Source: SCUN01 sp046598935 (GTDB taxonomy: Bacteria > Acidobacteriota > Vicinamibacteria > Vicinamibacterales > SCN-69-37). From it: DNA of 27,966 nt. Made by a program: the position numbers and the translations under genes. The stretch covers positions 1 through 27,966 of the forward strand of contig JBKJHW010000094.1 in NCBI GenBank assembly GCA_046598935.1, given 5' to 3'. Shown here one piece after another: positions 14,431 through 22,516 of this stretch; position 1 is the stretch's first letter; each line of letters starts with the position of its first letter. Under the pieces are notes generated by a model. The model had not been told where the DNA came from and ran no database searches. It worked only from the letters and a program-made list of their open reading frames with translations.

Positions 14431-15544
14431 TCCCGCAGCCGACCTCGCCGATATCCGCGCGCCCTACATGCACTGGGCGAAGACGCGACCGGCCACCGAG
14501 TTCGACCTTGTGGCCAGCAACATGCTCGCGTGCTCGATCGACGAGCTCGAAGGTAGCCGCGAGGCGCTGGAGCTGACGGCCGCCAACGACGAAGGCTACG
14601 CGCCGCTCGTGAACGGCATCGCGGCGCATTACGGCGTGGCGCCGGATCGCGTGATGACAGCGATCGGCTGTTCCGGTGCGAACTTTCTCATCGTCGCCTC
14701 GCACATCAGATCCGGCGACACTGTGTTGATGGAATCGCCCGGCTACGATCCGCTCGCCGGCGCATCGCGCCTCATGGGGGCGAACGTCAGCTACTTCCAG
14801 CGCCGGGCCGAGGACGGGTTCGCTGTGAGCGTCGATGCGATTCGCTCAGCGCTCACGCCCGAGACCAGGCTCGTCATCGTCACGTCGCCGCACAATCCCA
14901 GCGGCGCCACGACGGATCGCGCCACGCTCGAAGCGCTCGGCCAGTTGTCTGCCGAGGCAGGCGTCGAGGTCCTCGTTGACGAGGCGTATCTCGACATCGT
15001 CCGCCTTCTGGCTCAGGAACCCGATCAGTTTCCACGGGCCGCGTCGGTCAGCTCGCGCCTGATCTCCACGAGCAGCCTCACGAAGTCGTACGGTTTGAAC
15101 GGCCTTCGATGCGGCTGGGCCGTGGTTCCGCCCGGGATGGCGCACCGCTTGCGGCGTACGCGCGACGTGGTCGACGGCGTCGGCTCGGCGCCTGTCGATC
15201 GTCTGGCCGCGTTGGCGTTTTCACAGCTCGCGCGGCTCGGCGAGCGCGCCAGAGCGCACGTGCTCGGCAACATGGAGGTCATGACGAAGTTCCTCGACAC
15301 GCAGCCGCGGCTGCGGCTCGTCACGCCGCCGCGCGCGTCGATCCTGTTTCCACGGATGGCCGACACGCCGGACACCAGCGAGTTCGCGGATCGCGCGGCC
15401 TGCGAATTCGGCGTCGCGGTCGTGCCGGGCAGATTTTTCGGCGCGCCTGCGCACATTCGTTTGAGCGTGGCGGGCCCGACGGCGAAGCTCAGCGCGGGCC
15501 TCGAGCGGCTGAGCGCCGCGCTCGATCGGCCAGCGACGCGGTAA
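14423..15544 (+). CDS. PLP-dependent aminotransferase, class I/II
   Basis: This is a fold-type I aminotransferase of 373 residues. The PLP-site landmarks are in order: GCSGANFL (phosphate loop, about 82-89), SPHNPSG with Asn158, DEAY with Asp186, SSLTKSYG with the Schiff-base Lys221, and the carboxylate-binding Arg346 in HIRLSVAG. The length is at the short end for the aspartate/aromatic class. The start MSDPAADLAD overlaps the permease by 8 bases and avoids 14 residues of permease antisense-like sequence in the longer frame. The amino donor cannot be told; coupling to the amino acid permease suggests the transported amino acid is a substrate. It ends 16 bases before the histidine kinase, so all four + strand genes from 13093 to 19374 may be one operon. 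Confidence 0.93.
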   Translation: MSDPAADLADIRAPYMHWAKTRPATEFDLVASNMLACSIDELEGSREALELTAANDEGYAPLVNGIAAHYGVAPDRVMTAIGCSGANFLIVASHIRSGDTVLMESPGYDPLAGASRLMGANVSYFQRRAEDGFAVSVDAIRSALTPETRLVIVTSPHNPSGATTDRATLEALGQLSAEAGVEVLVDEAYLDIVRLLAQEPDQFPRAASVSSRLISTSSLTKSYGLNGLRCGWAVVPPGMAHRLRRTRDVVDGVGSAPVDRLAALAFSQLARLGERARAHVLGNMEVMTKFLDTQPRLRLVTPPRASILFPRMADTPDTSEFADRAACEFGVAVVPGRFFGAPAHIRLSVAGPTAKLSAGLERLSAALDRPATR

Positions 15545-15560
15545 CGACAACAGCGTAGCG

Positions 15561-18125
15561 ATGGATTCCGCTCACCGCGAATACACCACGGCAACAATTC
15601 TCGACGCCGACAAGGCGCGTGCGGCGCGGCGCAGTCGACTCGCGGCATTTCAGACCGTCGATGTCCCGCGCCTCCGCGTCATCGGGTTCGCGCTCAACGC
15701 GGTGGGCGTCGCGGCGCACAACTGGCTCGCGCTCGGCCAGTTCTCGTGGTCGCAATCGTTCTTTGTCGCTGCGGTTCTACTCGGCTACTCGGCGGTGGCG
15801 TGGCTGACGATCGGTCTCTTCTGGCGCCGCGTCAAATCGGTCGACATCGGCGACGTCTTCCTCGTTATTGATATCTTTTTCTTGGCGTACGTCGTCTATG
15901 CCTCTGGCGCAGACACGAGCCTGATTTTCCTCGTTCTGCTGGCGCGGCCGGCCGACCAGGTCGCCACAACATTCAAACGATCGCTCTTTTTTGCGCATCT
16001 CGCGCCGCTGGCGTACATCGGGCTGATGCTCTATGTCAGCCAGGTTGAGCACCGCGACGTTGCCTGGAACGTGCAGTGGGCGAAGGTTATTTTTCTGTAC
16101 ATGATGTCGATGTACATCGCGCTCACCGCCAAGACCGCCGAAGCGCGACGCAACAAACTGTCCGAGGCGCGGCGGACGGCCGAGCGCGCCGTGCGCAGCG
16201 CCGACGACAGACGCCGCGCGCTTGAAGATGCTTTGAGAAAGCTCGAAACGGCGAGCAAGGCGAAGAGCGAGTTTCTGGCGAACGTGAGCCATGAGCTGCG
16301 CACGCCGCTCAACAGCGTCATGGGATGCTCGGATCTGCTGCTCGATTCCCCCCTGACGCGCGAGCAGCGCGAGATGGTCAACGTCCTTCGCGATTCCGCA
16401 GATTCGCTGACGCACATCGTGAATGACATTCTGGATCTGGCCAGAGTCGAAGCCCGGCGCCTGTCGATCGAGCGGCTCCCGATGCGGCTGCGCGATGTGA
16501 CCGGCGCGACGCTGCGAATGTTCACGGCGCGGACGAACCATCGGCCGATCGAGCTGGTTTCCCTGATCGATCACCGGGTGCCGGACGCGCTCACTGGCGA
16601 TCCCGTCCGGCTGCGGCAGGTGCTGACCAACCTCATCGGCAACGCCGTGAAATTCACCGAGAGGGGCGAGATTGTTCTGAGGATCACGCTCGAAGAAGAC
16701 AAGGGCGACCGGATCGCGCTCCGCTTCGCCGTGCGCGACACCGGCATCGGCATTCCGAAGGACAGGCAGGCCGCCATCTTCGAAGCGTTCACGCAGGTCG
16801 ACGGTTCGAGCACGCGCAAATACGGCGGGACGGGATTGGGCCTGACGATCGCGAATGAACTGGTCGGCCTCATGGACGGCCGCCTCTGGGTTGAGAGCGA
16901 GCCGAACGAAGGCAGCACGTTCTCGTTCATCGCCTGGTTCGGACGCCAGCCTGAAACGCTGCGCGACGCGCCCTGGGGCCCCATCGCGCTGTCGGCGCTC
17001 ATCGTGGAACCCAACGACGCCGCTCGAGAAGGCCTCGAAGAAACGCTGAAATTCTGGTCAGCCAGCGTGGTGCCGACCGGCGCCGCCCACGCCGCGCTCC
17101 TCGCGGCCGACATGGCGCTCGAGACCGGACAACAGTTCAACATCGCGTTCGTCGGCGGTGAGTTCGCCGGAATGACGACGCTCGAGCTGGCGGCGCGGCT
17201 CAAGGGCGCACCCTACAGAATCCCGCACGTTGTCGTCCTGCTTCGAGGCCGCGAATCCAGCGCCGACGCCGAGCGCGCCATTTCAGCCGGCGCCCTCTAC
17301 CTGGTCAAGCCGGCGACGTCGCAGATGCTGAGCGAGCTGCTCCGCGGCACCTTCGGCCGCGATCCGCAGTCGGTGGTGAGCCTGCCGCACTCGCGCCCTC
17401 CTGGCCGCGCGCTCACGATTCTTGTCGTTGACGACCACGAAGTGAATCACGCCGTCGTCGGCGCCGTGCTCAAGAAGTGGGGACACGGCGTGAGCACCGC
17501 GTTCGACGGGCAGGAAGCGCTCGACAGGATAGCGACGGAAACATTTGACGTGGTATTGATGGATCTTCAAATGCCGGTCATGGATGGCCTCGATGCGACA
17601 CGACGGCTTCGCCAGCGCGAAGCGGAAACAGGCGCGGCGCGCGTGCCGGTGATCGCGATGACCGCGCGGGCCATGGATGAGGATCGCGAAGGCTGCCTGG
17701 CCGCCGGCATGGACGGATTTCTCTCGAAGCCCCTCGACCAGCGCGCGCTGTTCGAAACACTTGCGCAACTCGGCGGCGCCTCCGAAATGCCCGTGCCGGG
17801 CATGCAAAGCAAGGACATCGCGCCCGTGATCAGCGATCCTTCGCTCGTGCGGCATGTCGCGACGCTGTTTTTGTCGACGGCGCCGGGCCAGCTGGCCCGG
17901 TTATCGCGAGCAATCGAAGAAGGCGATGCCGCCCAGGCGCGCGGCGTGATCCACTCGCTCCGCGGCGCGGCGGCGTACTTTGCCGGCGCGGAAACCACGG
18001 CGGCGGCCGCGATCGAGAAGCTGTGCCGCGACGGCAACGTCGAAGGCGCCGCGTCGTGGCTGCCGCAGCTGAAGACCGACATGGAGTCGCTCTTCGCCAA
18101 ACTCCGGACGTTCCTCGGTGGCTGA
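15561..18125 (+). CDS. Hybrid sensor histidine kinase (HisKA-HATPase-REC-REC-HPt)
   Basis: This 854-residue sensor kinase contains a whole phosphorelay. About six hydrophobic segments (about 36-190) anchor it and may be the sensor; no extracellular domain is visible. A coiled coil (about 191-235) leads to HisKA with His244 in NVSHELRTPLN. The HATPase domain has N-box NLIGNAVKF, G1 RDTGIGIP and G2 GGTGLGL. A first receiver-like domain (about 476-600) has Gly532 where the phosphoacceptor Asp should be, though Lys583 is kept, so it is degenerate. The second receiver (about 617-737) is intact: Asp624/625, Asp668, Thr701 and Lys723. A C-terminal HPt domain has His798 in IHSLRGAAAYF. The stop overlaps the next gene by 8 bases. 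No response regulator with a DNA-binding domain is encoded nearby. Confidence 0.94.
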   Translation: MDSAHREYTTATILDADKARAARRSRLAAFQTVDVPRLRVIGFALNAVGVAAHNWLALGQFSWSQSFFVAAVLLGYSAVAWLTIGLFWRRVKSVDIGDVFLVIDIFFLAYVVYASGADTSLIFLVLLARPADQVATTFKRSLFFAHLAPLAYIGLMLYVSQVEHRDVAWNVQWAKVIFLYMMSMYIALTAKTAEARRNKLSEARRTAERAVRSADDRRRALEDALRKLETASKAKSEFLANVSHELRTPLNSVMGCSDLLLDSPLTREQREMVNVLRDSADSLTHIVNDILDLARVEARRLSIERLPMRLRDVTGATLRMFTARTNHRPIELVSLIDHRVPDALTGDPVRLRQVLTNLIGNAVKFTERGEIVLRITLEEDKGDRIALRFAVRDTGIGIPKDRQAAIFEAFTQVDGSSTRKYGGTGLGLTIANELVGLMDGRLWVESEPNEGSTFSFIAWFGRQPETLRDAPWGPIALSALIVEPNDAAREGLEETLKFWSASVVPTGAAHAALLAADMALETGQQFNIAFVGGEFAGMTTLELAARLKGAPYRIPHVVVLLRGRESSADAERAISAGALYLVKPATSQMLSELLRGTFGRDPQSVVSLPHSRPPGRALTILVVDDHEVNHAVVGAVLKKWGHGVSTAFDGQEALDRIATETFDVVLMDLQMPVMDGLDATRRLRQREAETGAARVPVIAMTARAMDEDREGCLAAGMDGFLSKPLDQRALFETLAQLGGASEMPVPGMQSKDIAPVISDPSLVRHVATLFLSTAPGQLARLSRAIEEGDAAQARGVIHSLRGAAAYFAGAETTAAAAIEKLCRDGNVEGAASWLPQLKTDMESLFAKLRTFLGG

Positions 18126-19374
18126 CCTCGCGTTCTCTTCGGGCGACGCCCTCGGGCTCGCCGCGGCGGCGTTCGGCGGTCTGGCCGTCGGGCTCGAGCG
18201 GCAGTGGTCCGGGAGTGCATCCGGCCGGCATCCGGACTTTGCCGGGCTGCGAACGTTCACGATGATCGGGATCGTGGCCGGCATCAGCGGCTGGCTGTGG
18301 TCGGCGTCGATGCCGGTGCCCGCGGCGATTCTGCTCAGTGCCGTTCTCGCTCTGACCGCGATCGCGTACTTCCGCTCGAGCGCCAACGAGATCGACGCCA
18401 CGACCGAGGTCGCCGCGCTCGTTGTGATCGCCGCCGGCGTCATCTCGGGCCTCGGGCTCGTTCGCGTGGCGATGGCCGTGATTGCGATCACTGTCCTCTT
18501 CCTCACCGAGAAAAGGCGCCTCCACGGATGGGCGTCGCGCCTGAATGACGAGGGCGTCAGCGCGGGCGCGCGATTCGCCGTCATGGCCCTGGTCGTGCTG
18601 CCGCTCCTGCCCGAAGGGCCGTATGGCCCGTGGGACGCCGTCAATCCGCGCGAGCTGTGGACGCTCGTGATGCTGTTTTCGGGTCTGAGCTTCGCGAGCT
18701 ACGTGGCGCGGCGCGCCATCGGCAGCCAGCAGGGCTACGCCGTTTCGGGAATCCTCGGCGGCTTCATTTCGTCCACGGCCGTCACATTGACGATGTCGCG
18801 GTTGAGCCAGAACTTGAAGTCGGCCGGTGGCGCGCTCGCCTCGGGCGTCATGGGCGCGAACACGATGCTGTTCCTGCGCGTGCTCGCAGCGACGGCGTTC
18901 CTCGCGCGCCCGGTGACCATGGCGCTCTGGCCCTCGTTTGTCGCGCCGTTTCTGATCGGCGCGGCGCTCACGGCAGTCGGGATTCGCAAAAGCGCCGGCG
19001 GCGCGCCGAAGAACCCGGAAGACCGCAATCCGCTGCAGCTCAAGGCCGCGATTGAAATGGCGCTGCTCTTTCAGGTCGTGCTCTTCGCGATGGCTGCGCT
19101 CAAAGACAAGTTCTCTGCGCAAGGGCTGTACGCTTCGGCGGCCGTGCTTGGCCTGACCGACGTCGATGCGCTGACGTTGTCGATGTCGCGCGCGGCCACG
19201 AGCGGCACGCCGGTCGAGATGGCCGCGCGCGCGATCACGATCGGCATTCTCGCGAACACGCTGGTGAAACTCGGATTGGTGTTGGGCATCGGCCGCGGGA
19301 CATTTCGCCTCTGGGCCGGGCTCGGATTGACACTGATCGCCGCCGCGCTGGCGACGGCGATCTTTTTTCTCTAA
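18118..19374 (+). CDS. MgtC/SapB and DUF4010 domain membrane protein
   Basis: This is a 418-residue polytopic membrane protein. The first 135 residues or so match the MgtC/SapB domain (GGLAVGLERQWSG, then FAGLRTFTMIGIVAGISGW, and TEVAALVVIAAGVISGLGLVR). The remainder matches DUF4010 (RRAIGSQQGYAVSGILGGFISSTAVTLTMSR, and later GLTDVDALTLSMSR and ILANTLVKLG). About eleven helices are predicted. MgtC itself supports growth at low magnesium and inhibits F-type ATPase in Salmonella; for the DUF4010 fusion no function is established. The GTG start overlaps the kinase stop by 8 bases, so the two are translationally coupled and this protein may be a target or co-sensor of the kinase. That is inference. 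Confidence 0.9.
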   Translation: MADLAFSSGDALGLAAAAFGGLAVGLERQWSGSASGRHPDFAGLRTFTMIGIVAGISGWLWSASMPVPAAILLSAVLALTAIAYFRSSANEIDATTEVAALVVIAAGVISGLGLVRVAMAVIAITVLFLTEKRRLHGWASRLNDEGVSAGARFAVMALVVLPLLPEGPYGPWDAVNPRELWTLVMLFSGLSFASYVARRAIGSQQGYAVSGILGGFISSTAVTLTMSRLSQNLKSAGGALASGVMGANTMLFLRVLAATAFLARPVTMALWPSFVAPFLIGAALTAVGIRKSAGGAPKNPEDRNPLQLKAAIEMALLFQVVLFAMAALKDKFSAQGLYASAAVLGLTDVDALTLSMSRAATSGTPVEMAARAITIGILANTLVKLGLVLGIGRGTFRLWAGLGLTLIAAALATAIFFL

Positions 19375-19376
19375 AA

Positions 19377-20306
19377 CTATTTCTTCTCGACCGTCTTGAA
19401 GACCTTCGTGGCCATCGCGACCATGCCGGCGATGTCCGCGACGTTGGCCGGCAGAATCATCGTCGTACCCGCCTTCGCGAGCTCGCCGAACTGCTTCACG
19501 TACTGCTCGGCCACGCGCAACTGCGTCGCTTCGACGCCGCCAGGCTGCTGAATCGTCTCAGCGACTTTGCGGATGCCTTCGGCCGTCGCCGTCGCCACCG
19601 CAAGAATTGCCGAGGCCTGACCTTCGGCTTCGTTGATCTGCTGCTGCCGCCGCGCTTCGGACGCCTTGATGACCTGCTGCTTGTCGCCTTCGGCGTTGTT
19701 GATGAGCGCGTCGCGCGTGCCTTCCGACGTCAGAATGACGGCGCGCTTTTCGCGCTCGGCGCGCATCTGCTTTTCCATCGCGGCCAGCACGTCGTGCGGC
19801 GGCGTGATGTTTTTGATCTCGTAGCGCAGCACCTTCACGCCCCACGGCTCCGAGGCCTTGTCGAGTTCGGTGACGACGGCCAGGTTGATGTTGGTGCGCT
19901 CTTCGAACGTCTTGTCGAGGGAGATCTTGCCGATCTCACTCCGGAGGTTCGTCTGCGCCAGTTGCGTGATCGCGAAGTTGAAGTTCGAGATGCCGTACGA
20001 CGCGCGTTCCGGATCGAGGACCTTCAGATAGAGAATGCCGTCGACGCCGACCTGCACGTTGTCGCGCGTGATGCAGACCTGCGCGGGGATGTCGATCGCG
20101 GCTTCTTTCAGCGAGTGGCGGTAGCGGATCGTATCGAGAAACGGAATGAGAATGTGGAATCCCGCGTGCAGCGTCGCGTGGTAGCGGCCCAGACGCTCGA
20201 CGACGAACGCGCTTTGCTGCGGCACAACAACCGCGGTCTTCGCGATGACGACGATCGCGACGAACGCGAGAAACATTCCGACAATCAGAATAGGACTCAT
20301 ATCCAT
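19377..20306 (-). CDS. SPFH/stomatin-prohibitin family protein, QmcA-like
   Basis: This 309-residue protein has one N-terminal membrane helix (about 5-25), the SPFH (band 7) domain (about 28-200, with VVPQQSAFVVERLGRYHATLHAGFH and ITRDNVQVGVDGILYLKV), and a long C-terminal coiled coil (about 195-265, rich in Glu, Ala and Arg), ending in a hydrophobic Gly/Ala segment (about 280-298). Length and motifs match bacterial stomatin homologues such as QmcA. These form large membrane rings in microdomains and associate with proteases; the partner is commonly an NfeD protein. That partner gene lies directly upstream and overlaps by one base (TAATG). Its 3' end is 2 bases from the convergent DUF4010 gene, with no terminator hairpin visible. 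Confidence 0.94.
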   Translation of the reverse strand: MDMSPILIVGMFLAFVAIVVIAKTAVVVPQQSAFVVERLGRYHATLHAGFHILIPFLDTIRYRHSLKEAAIDIPAQVCITRDNVQVGVDGILYLKVLDPERASYGISNFNFAITQLAQTNLRSEIGKISLDKTFEERTNINLAVVTELDKASEPWGVKVLRYEIKNITPPHDVLAAMEKQMRAEREKRAVILTSEGTRDALINNAEGDKQQVIKASEARRQQQINEAEGQASAILAVATATAEGIRKVAETIQQPGGVEATQLRVAEQYVKQFGELAKAGTTMILPANVADIAGMVAMATKVFKTVEKK

Positions 20307-20755
20307 TAGTCGCGGCCTCCCTCAGGCACCACGTGCACCATCAAACCCTCGACACGAACCACGCGGCACCGGGTGCCGCGGACGAGCGGAGACGAGGTCG
20401 CGTTGCGCGCCGACCACGCCGTGCCGCGAAGTTCGAGGCGGCCGACGCCGCCGGCGATGATGTCCTCGACCGCCATGCCGATCTCGCCGATCAGAGGATC
20501 GACGGCCGGACGCTGGGGATCTAGCTGAAGCCACTTGATGAGGCGGCCGCGGAAAAGCGCGAGGGAGCCAACTGAGAGAAAGGTGAAGAGGAAGACCTGA
20601 AGCCAGGCCGGGCCGGCGATGCCAAACGCCGAGAGGATCCCGACCAGCAGCGCCGCGATCCCGAAGAAGATGATGTAGAAGCCGCCAGCCGAGGCCATCT
20701 CCCCCAAAACGAGGAGGAGGCCAACCACGATCCAGTGCCACCAGAGCAATTCCAT
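20306..20755 (-). CDS. NfeD family membrane protein
   Basis: This is a short NfeD protein of 149 residues without the ClpP-like protease domain. Three or four hydrophobic helices fill the first 75 residues or so (WIVVGLLLVLGEMASAGGFYIIFFGIAALLVGIL and following). A C-terminal OB-fold-like domain (about 85-149) has the pattern LIGEIGMAVEDI, GRLELRGTAWSAR and GTRCRVVRVEGLMVHV, characteristic of NfeD. It is paired with a stomatin gene, the usual arrangement, and both probably act in membrane-domain organisation or quality control. I chose the ATG at 20755 because a TATACT box lies 7 bases before it; an ATG at 20773 would add six residues and would place the box within the gene. Confidence 0.9.
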   Translation of the reverse strand: MELLWWHWIVVGLLLVLGEMASAGGFYIIFFGIAALLVGILSAFGIAGPAWLQVFLFTFLSVGSLALFRGRLIKWLQLDPQRPAVDPLIGEIGMAVEDIIAGGVGRLELRGTAWSARNATSSPLVRGTRCRVVRVEGLMVHVVPEGGRD

Positions 20756-20762
20756 GGGCGTC

Positions 20763-20768
20763 AGTATA
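20763..20768 (-). promoter_or_regulatory. Candidate -10 box TATACT for the nfeD-stomatin unit
   Basis: TATACT on the minus strand ends 7 bases before the ATG at 20755, the spacing expected for a leaderless transcript. No ribosome binding site is present. I found no convincing -35 box. Confidence 0.45.
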
Positions 20769-20835
20769 TTCATATGACGGCAGTTTGACCGGTTTGGATC
20801 AGTTCTATCGAAAGTCGGCCTAAAACACGCGGTGG

Positions 20836-20841
20836 TACAAT
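20836..20841 (+). promoter_or_regulatory. Candidate -10 box TACAAT for the GT-C gene pair
   Basis: TACAAT lies 10 bases before the ATG at 20852 in the divergent intergenic region. No convincing -35 and no Shine-Dalgarno sequence are visible; the leader would be only a few bases. Confidence 0.45.
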
Positions 20842-20851
20842 CCGCAGGCGA

Positions 20852-22516
20852 ATGCGCCCCTCGGCTCTGCCAGTGCCTCCCGGGTCGCTCGCACTGGCGG
20901 CCATTTTGGCCCTGGCCGCGGCCGTCAGGTTCTGGGGGCTGGACTTCGGCCTTCCCCACACCCAGGCTCGGCCGGACGAAACGCAGATCATCGAGGTCAC
21001 GCGCAAGCTCCTCTCGGGGGATCTCAAACCTAACTTCTTCGACTACCCATGGCTCTACATGTGGGTCTCGACCGGTCTCTACCTGTGCTACAGCTTCGTC
21101 GGCATCCTCGCGGGCTGGTTCTCTTCTGTTGCCGACTTCGTCGCGAGCTGGCCGTACGCGTGGGAGCCCTACTTCCTTATCAATCGAGCCCTGTCGGCCA
21201 CCCTTGGCTCGGTCACCGTCCTCGCCGTCTACGGCGTCGGACGGCGGCTGTGGGATCAACGTACCGCGCTCGTCGCGGCGTTCTTCATGGCGCTCGCGTT
21301 CATCCACGTGCGCGACTCGCACTTTGGATCCACCGACACGATGATGACGCTCCTCATCGTCCTTTCGACGATGTGGCTGGTGGATGGGCATCTCACCGGC
21401 AGCCGGCGGTCGTTCGTACTCGCCGGCATCATGGGCGGGCTCGCGACGGCGACGAAGTACAACGCCGGCGTGATTATGTTCCCTGTGCTCGTGAGCCAGG
21501 TCGTGCAGGTCGTCGAGTCCCGACGTCGCGACCGCGGTCGCTCCGGCGGGCAAGCGCGCTGGGCGTTCGACGGCCGGATGTTCTGGTTCGGACTCCCCTG
21601 CGCCGCCGCGTTCATGATCGGCGTGCCGTTCCTGATTTTCGACTACGCAGATTTCCGTGCGGCGATGGTGCTGCTCGACGAGTCGATGCGCGGCGGCACC
21701 GGGACAGTCTCGAGCACGCTCGGCAACGGATGGCTGCATCACCTGCGCTACTCGCTGTACGGCGGTGTCGGCGCGCCGTTGCTCATCGCGTCGGTCGTCG
21801 GCGCCATCTGGATGGTCAGGCGCCGCACCGGGCTGGCGTTGGTGCTGCTCGCCTTCCCGGTGATCTATTTCGTCGTGATCGGCAGCGTTCGCAACCTGTT
21901 TTTCCGGTACGCGATTCCGATCGTGCCGTTCCTGTGTCTCCTCGGCGCGTGGGGGCTCGTCGAGATGGTCAACCTCTACGTGAACGCGACCGCAAGATCC
22001 GCCAAACGCGCGGCCGTGATGACGTGGGTTTTCGCCTTCATGATCATGTTGAAGCCTGCGGTCGATGTGATGCAATTCAACATCATCGCCTCCCGCATCG
22101 ACAACCGCGTCGTCGTCGCGCGCTGGTTCGACGAGCATGTGCCCGCGGGCGCATCGATCGCGCAGAGCGGCTCCGAGTACGGCTACGTCCAGTTCACGCC
22201 CGGGCGATTCAGCCCGTGGCTGTGGCAGAGCCGGCAGTTCGTCACCGTGGACCGCGCGACCCGAGCGCGCCGGCCCGCGATCGGTAAACCCGACTACATC
22301 GTCGTGCAGGAGTCGCCGCTGCCGAATACGACGCAGGAATTGGTCAAGAACTGGCTGTCGGAGGGTTACGCGCCCGTTTCGAAATTCAAGGCGACGTCGC
22401 TCTACGATCGCAACGTCTACGATCTGCAGGACGCGTTCTTCATTCCGTTCGGTGCCTCGACCGGCGTAACGCGCCCCGGCCCGAACTTCACTGTCTACAA
22501 ACATGTCGGCCAGTAA
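20852..22516 (+). CDS. GT39/PMT-like membrane glycosyltransferase
   Basis: This is a 554-residue membrane protein with about ten hydrophobic helices and the layout of GT-C glycosyltransferases of the dolichyl-phosphate-mannose protein mannosyltransferase (GT39, PMT_2) superfamily. After the first helix (about 12-30) comes GLPHTQARPDETQII. The acidic pair Asp42-Glu43 in the first periplasmic loop is at the position of the conserved catalytic Asp. The transmembrane part ends near residue 400, followed by a soluble C-terminal domain (about 415-554). It would transfer a sugar from a polyprenyl-phosphate donor to protein, lipid A or another acceptor on the periplasmic side; donor and acceptor are unknown. 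Its end overlaps the next membrane protein gene by 14 bases. Confidence 0.85.
   Translation: MRPSALPVPPGSLALAAILALAAAVRFWGLDFGLPHTQARPDETQIIEVTRKLLSGDLKPNFFDYPWLYMWVSTGLYLCYSFVGILAGWFSSVADFVASWPYAWEPYFLINRALSATLGSVTVLAVYGVGRRLWDQRTALVAAFFMALAFIHVRDSHFGSTDTMMTLLIVLSTMWLVDGHLTGSRRSFVLAGIMGGLATATKYNAGVIMFPVLVSQVVQVVESRRRDRGRSGGQARWAFDGRMFWFGLPCAAAFMIGVPFLIFDYADFRAAMVLLDESMRGGTGTVSSTLGNGWLHHLRYSLYGGVGAPLLIASVVGAIWMVRRRTGLALVLLAFPVIYFVVIGSVRNLFFRYAIPIVPFLCLLGAWGLVEMVNLYVNATARSAKRAAVMTWVFAFMIMLKPAVDVMQFNIIASRIDNRVVVARWFDEHVPAGASIAQSGSEYGYVQFTPGRFSPWLWQSRQFVTVDRATRARRPAIGKPDYIVVQESPLPNTTQELVKNWLSEGYAPVSKFKATSLYDRNVYDLQDAFFIPFGASTGVTRPGPNFTVYKHVGQ

Noticed and set aside
17830..19122. Minus-strand frame of 430 codons opposite the kinase end and the DUF4010 gene
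   Set aside because: Shadow of two well-supported + strand genes; highly charged with no structure.
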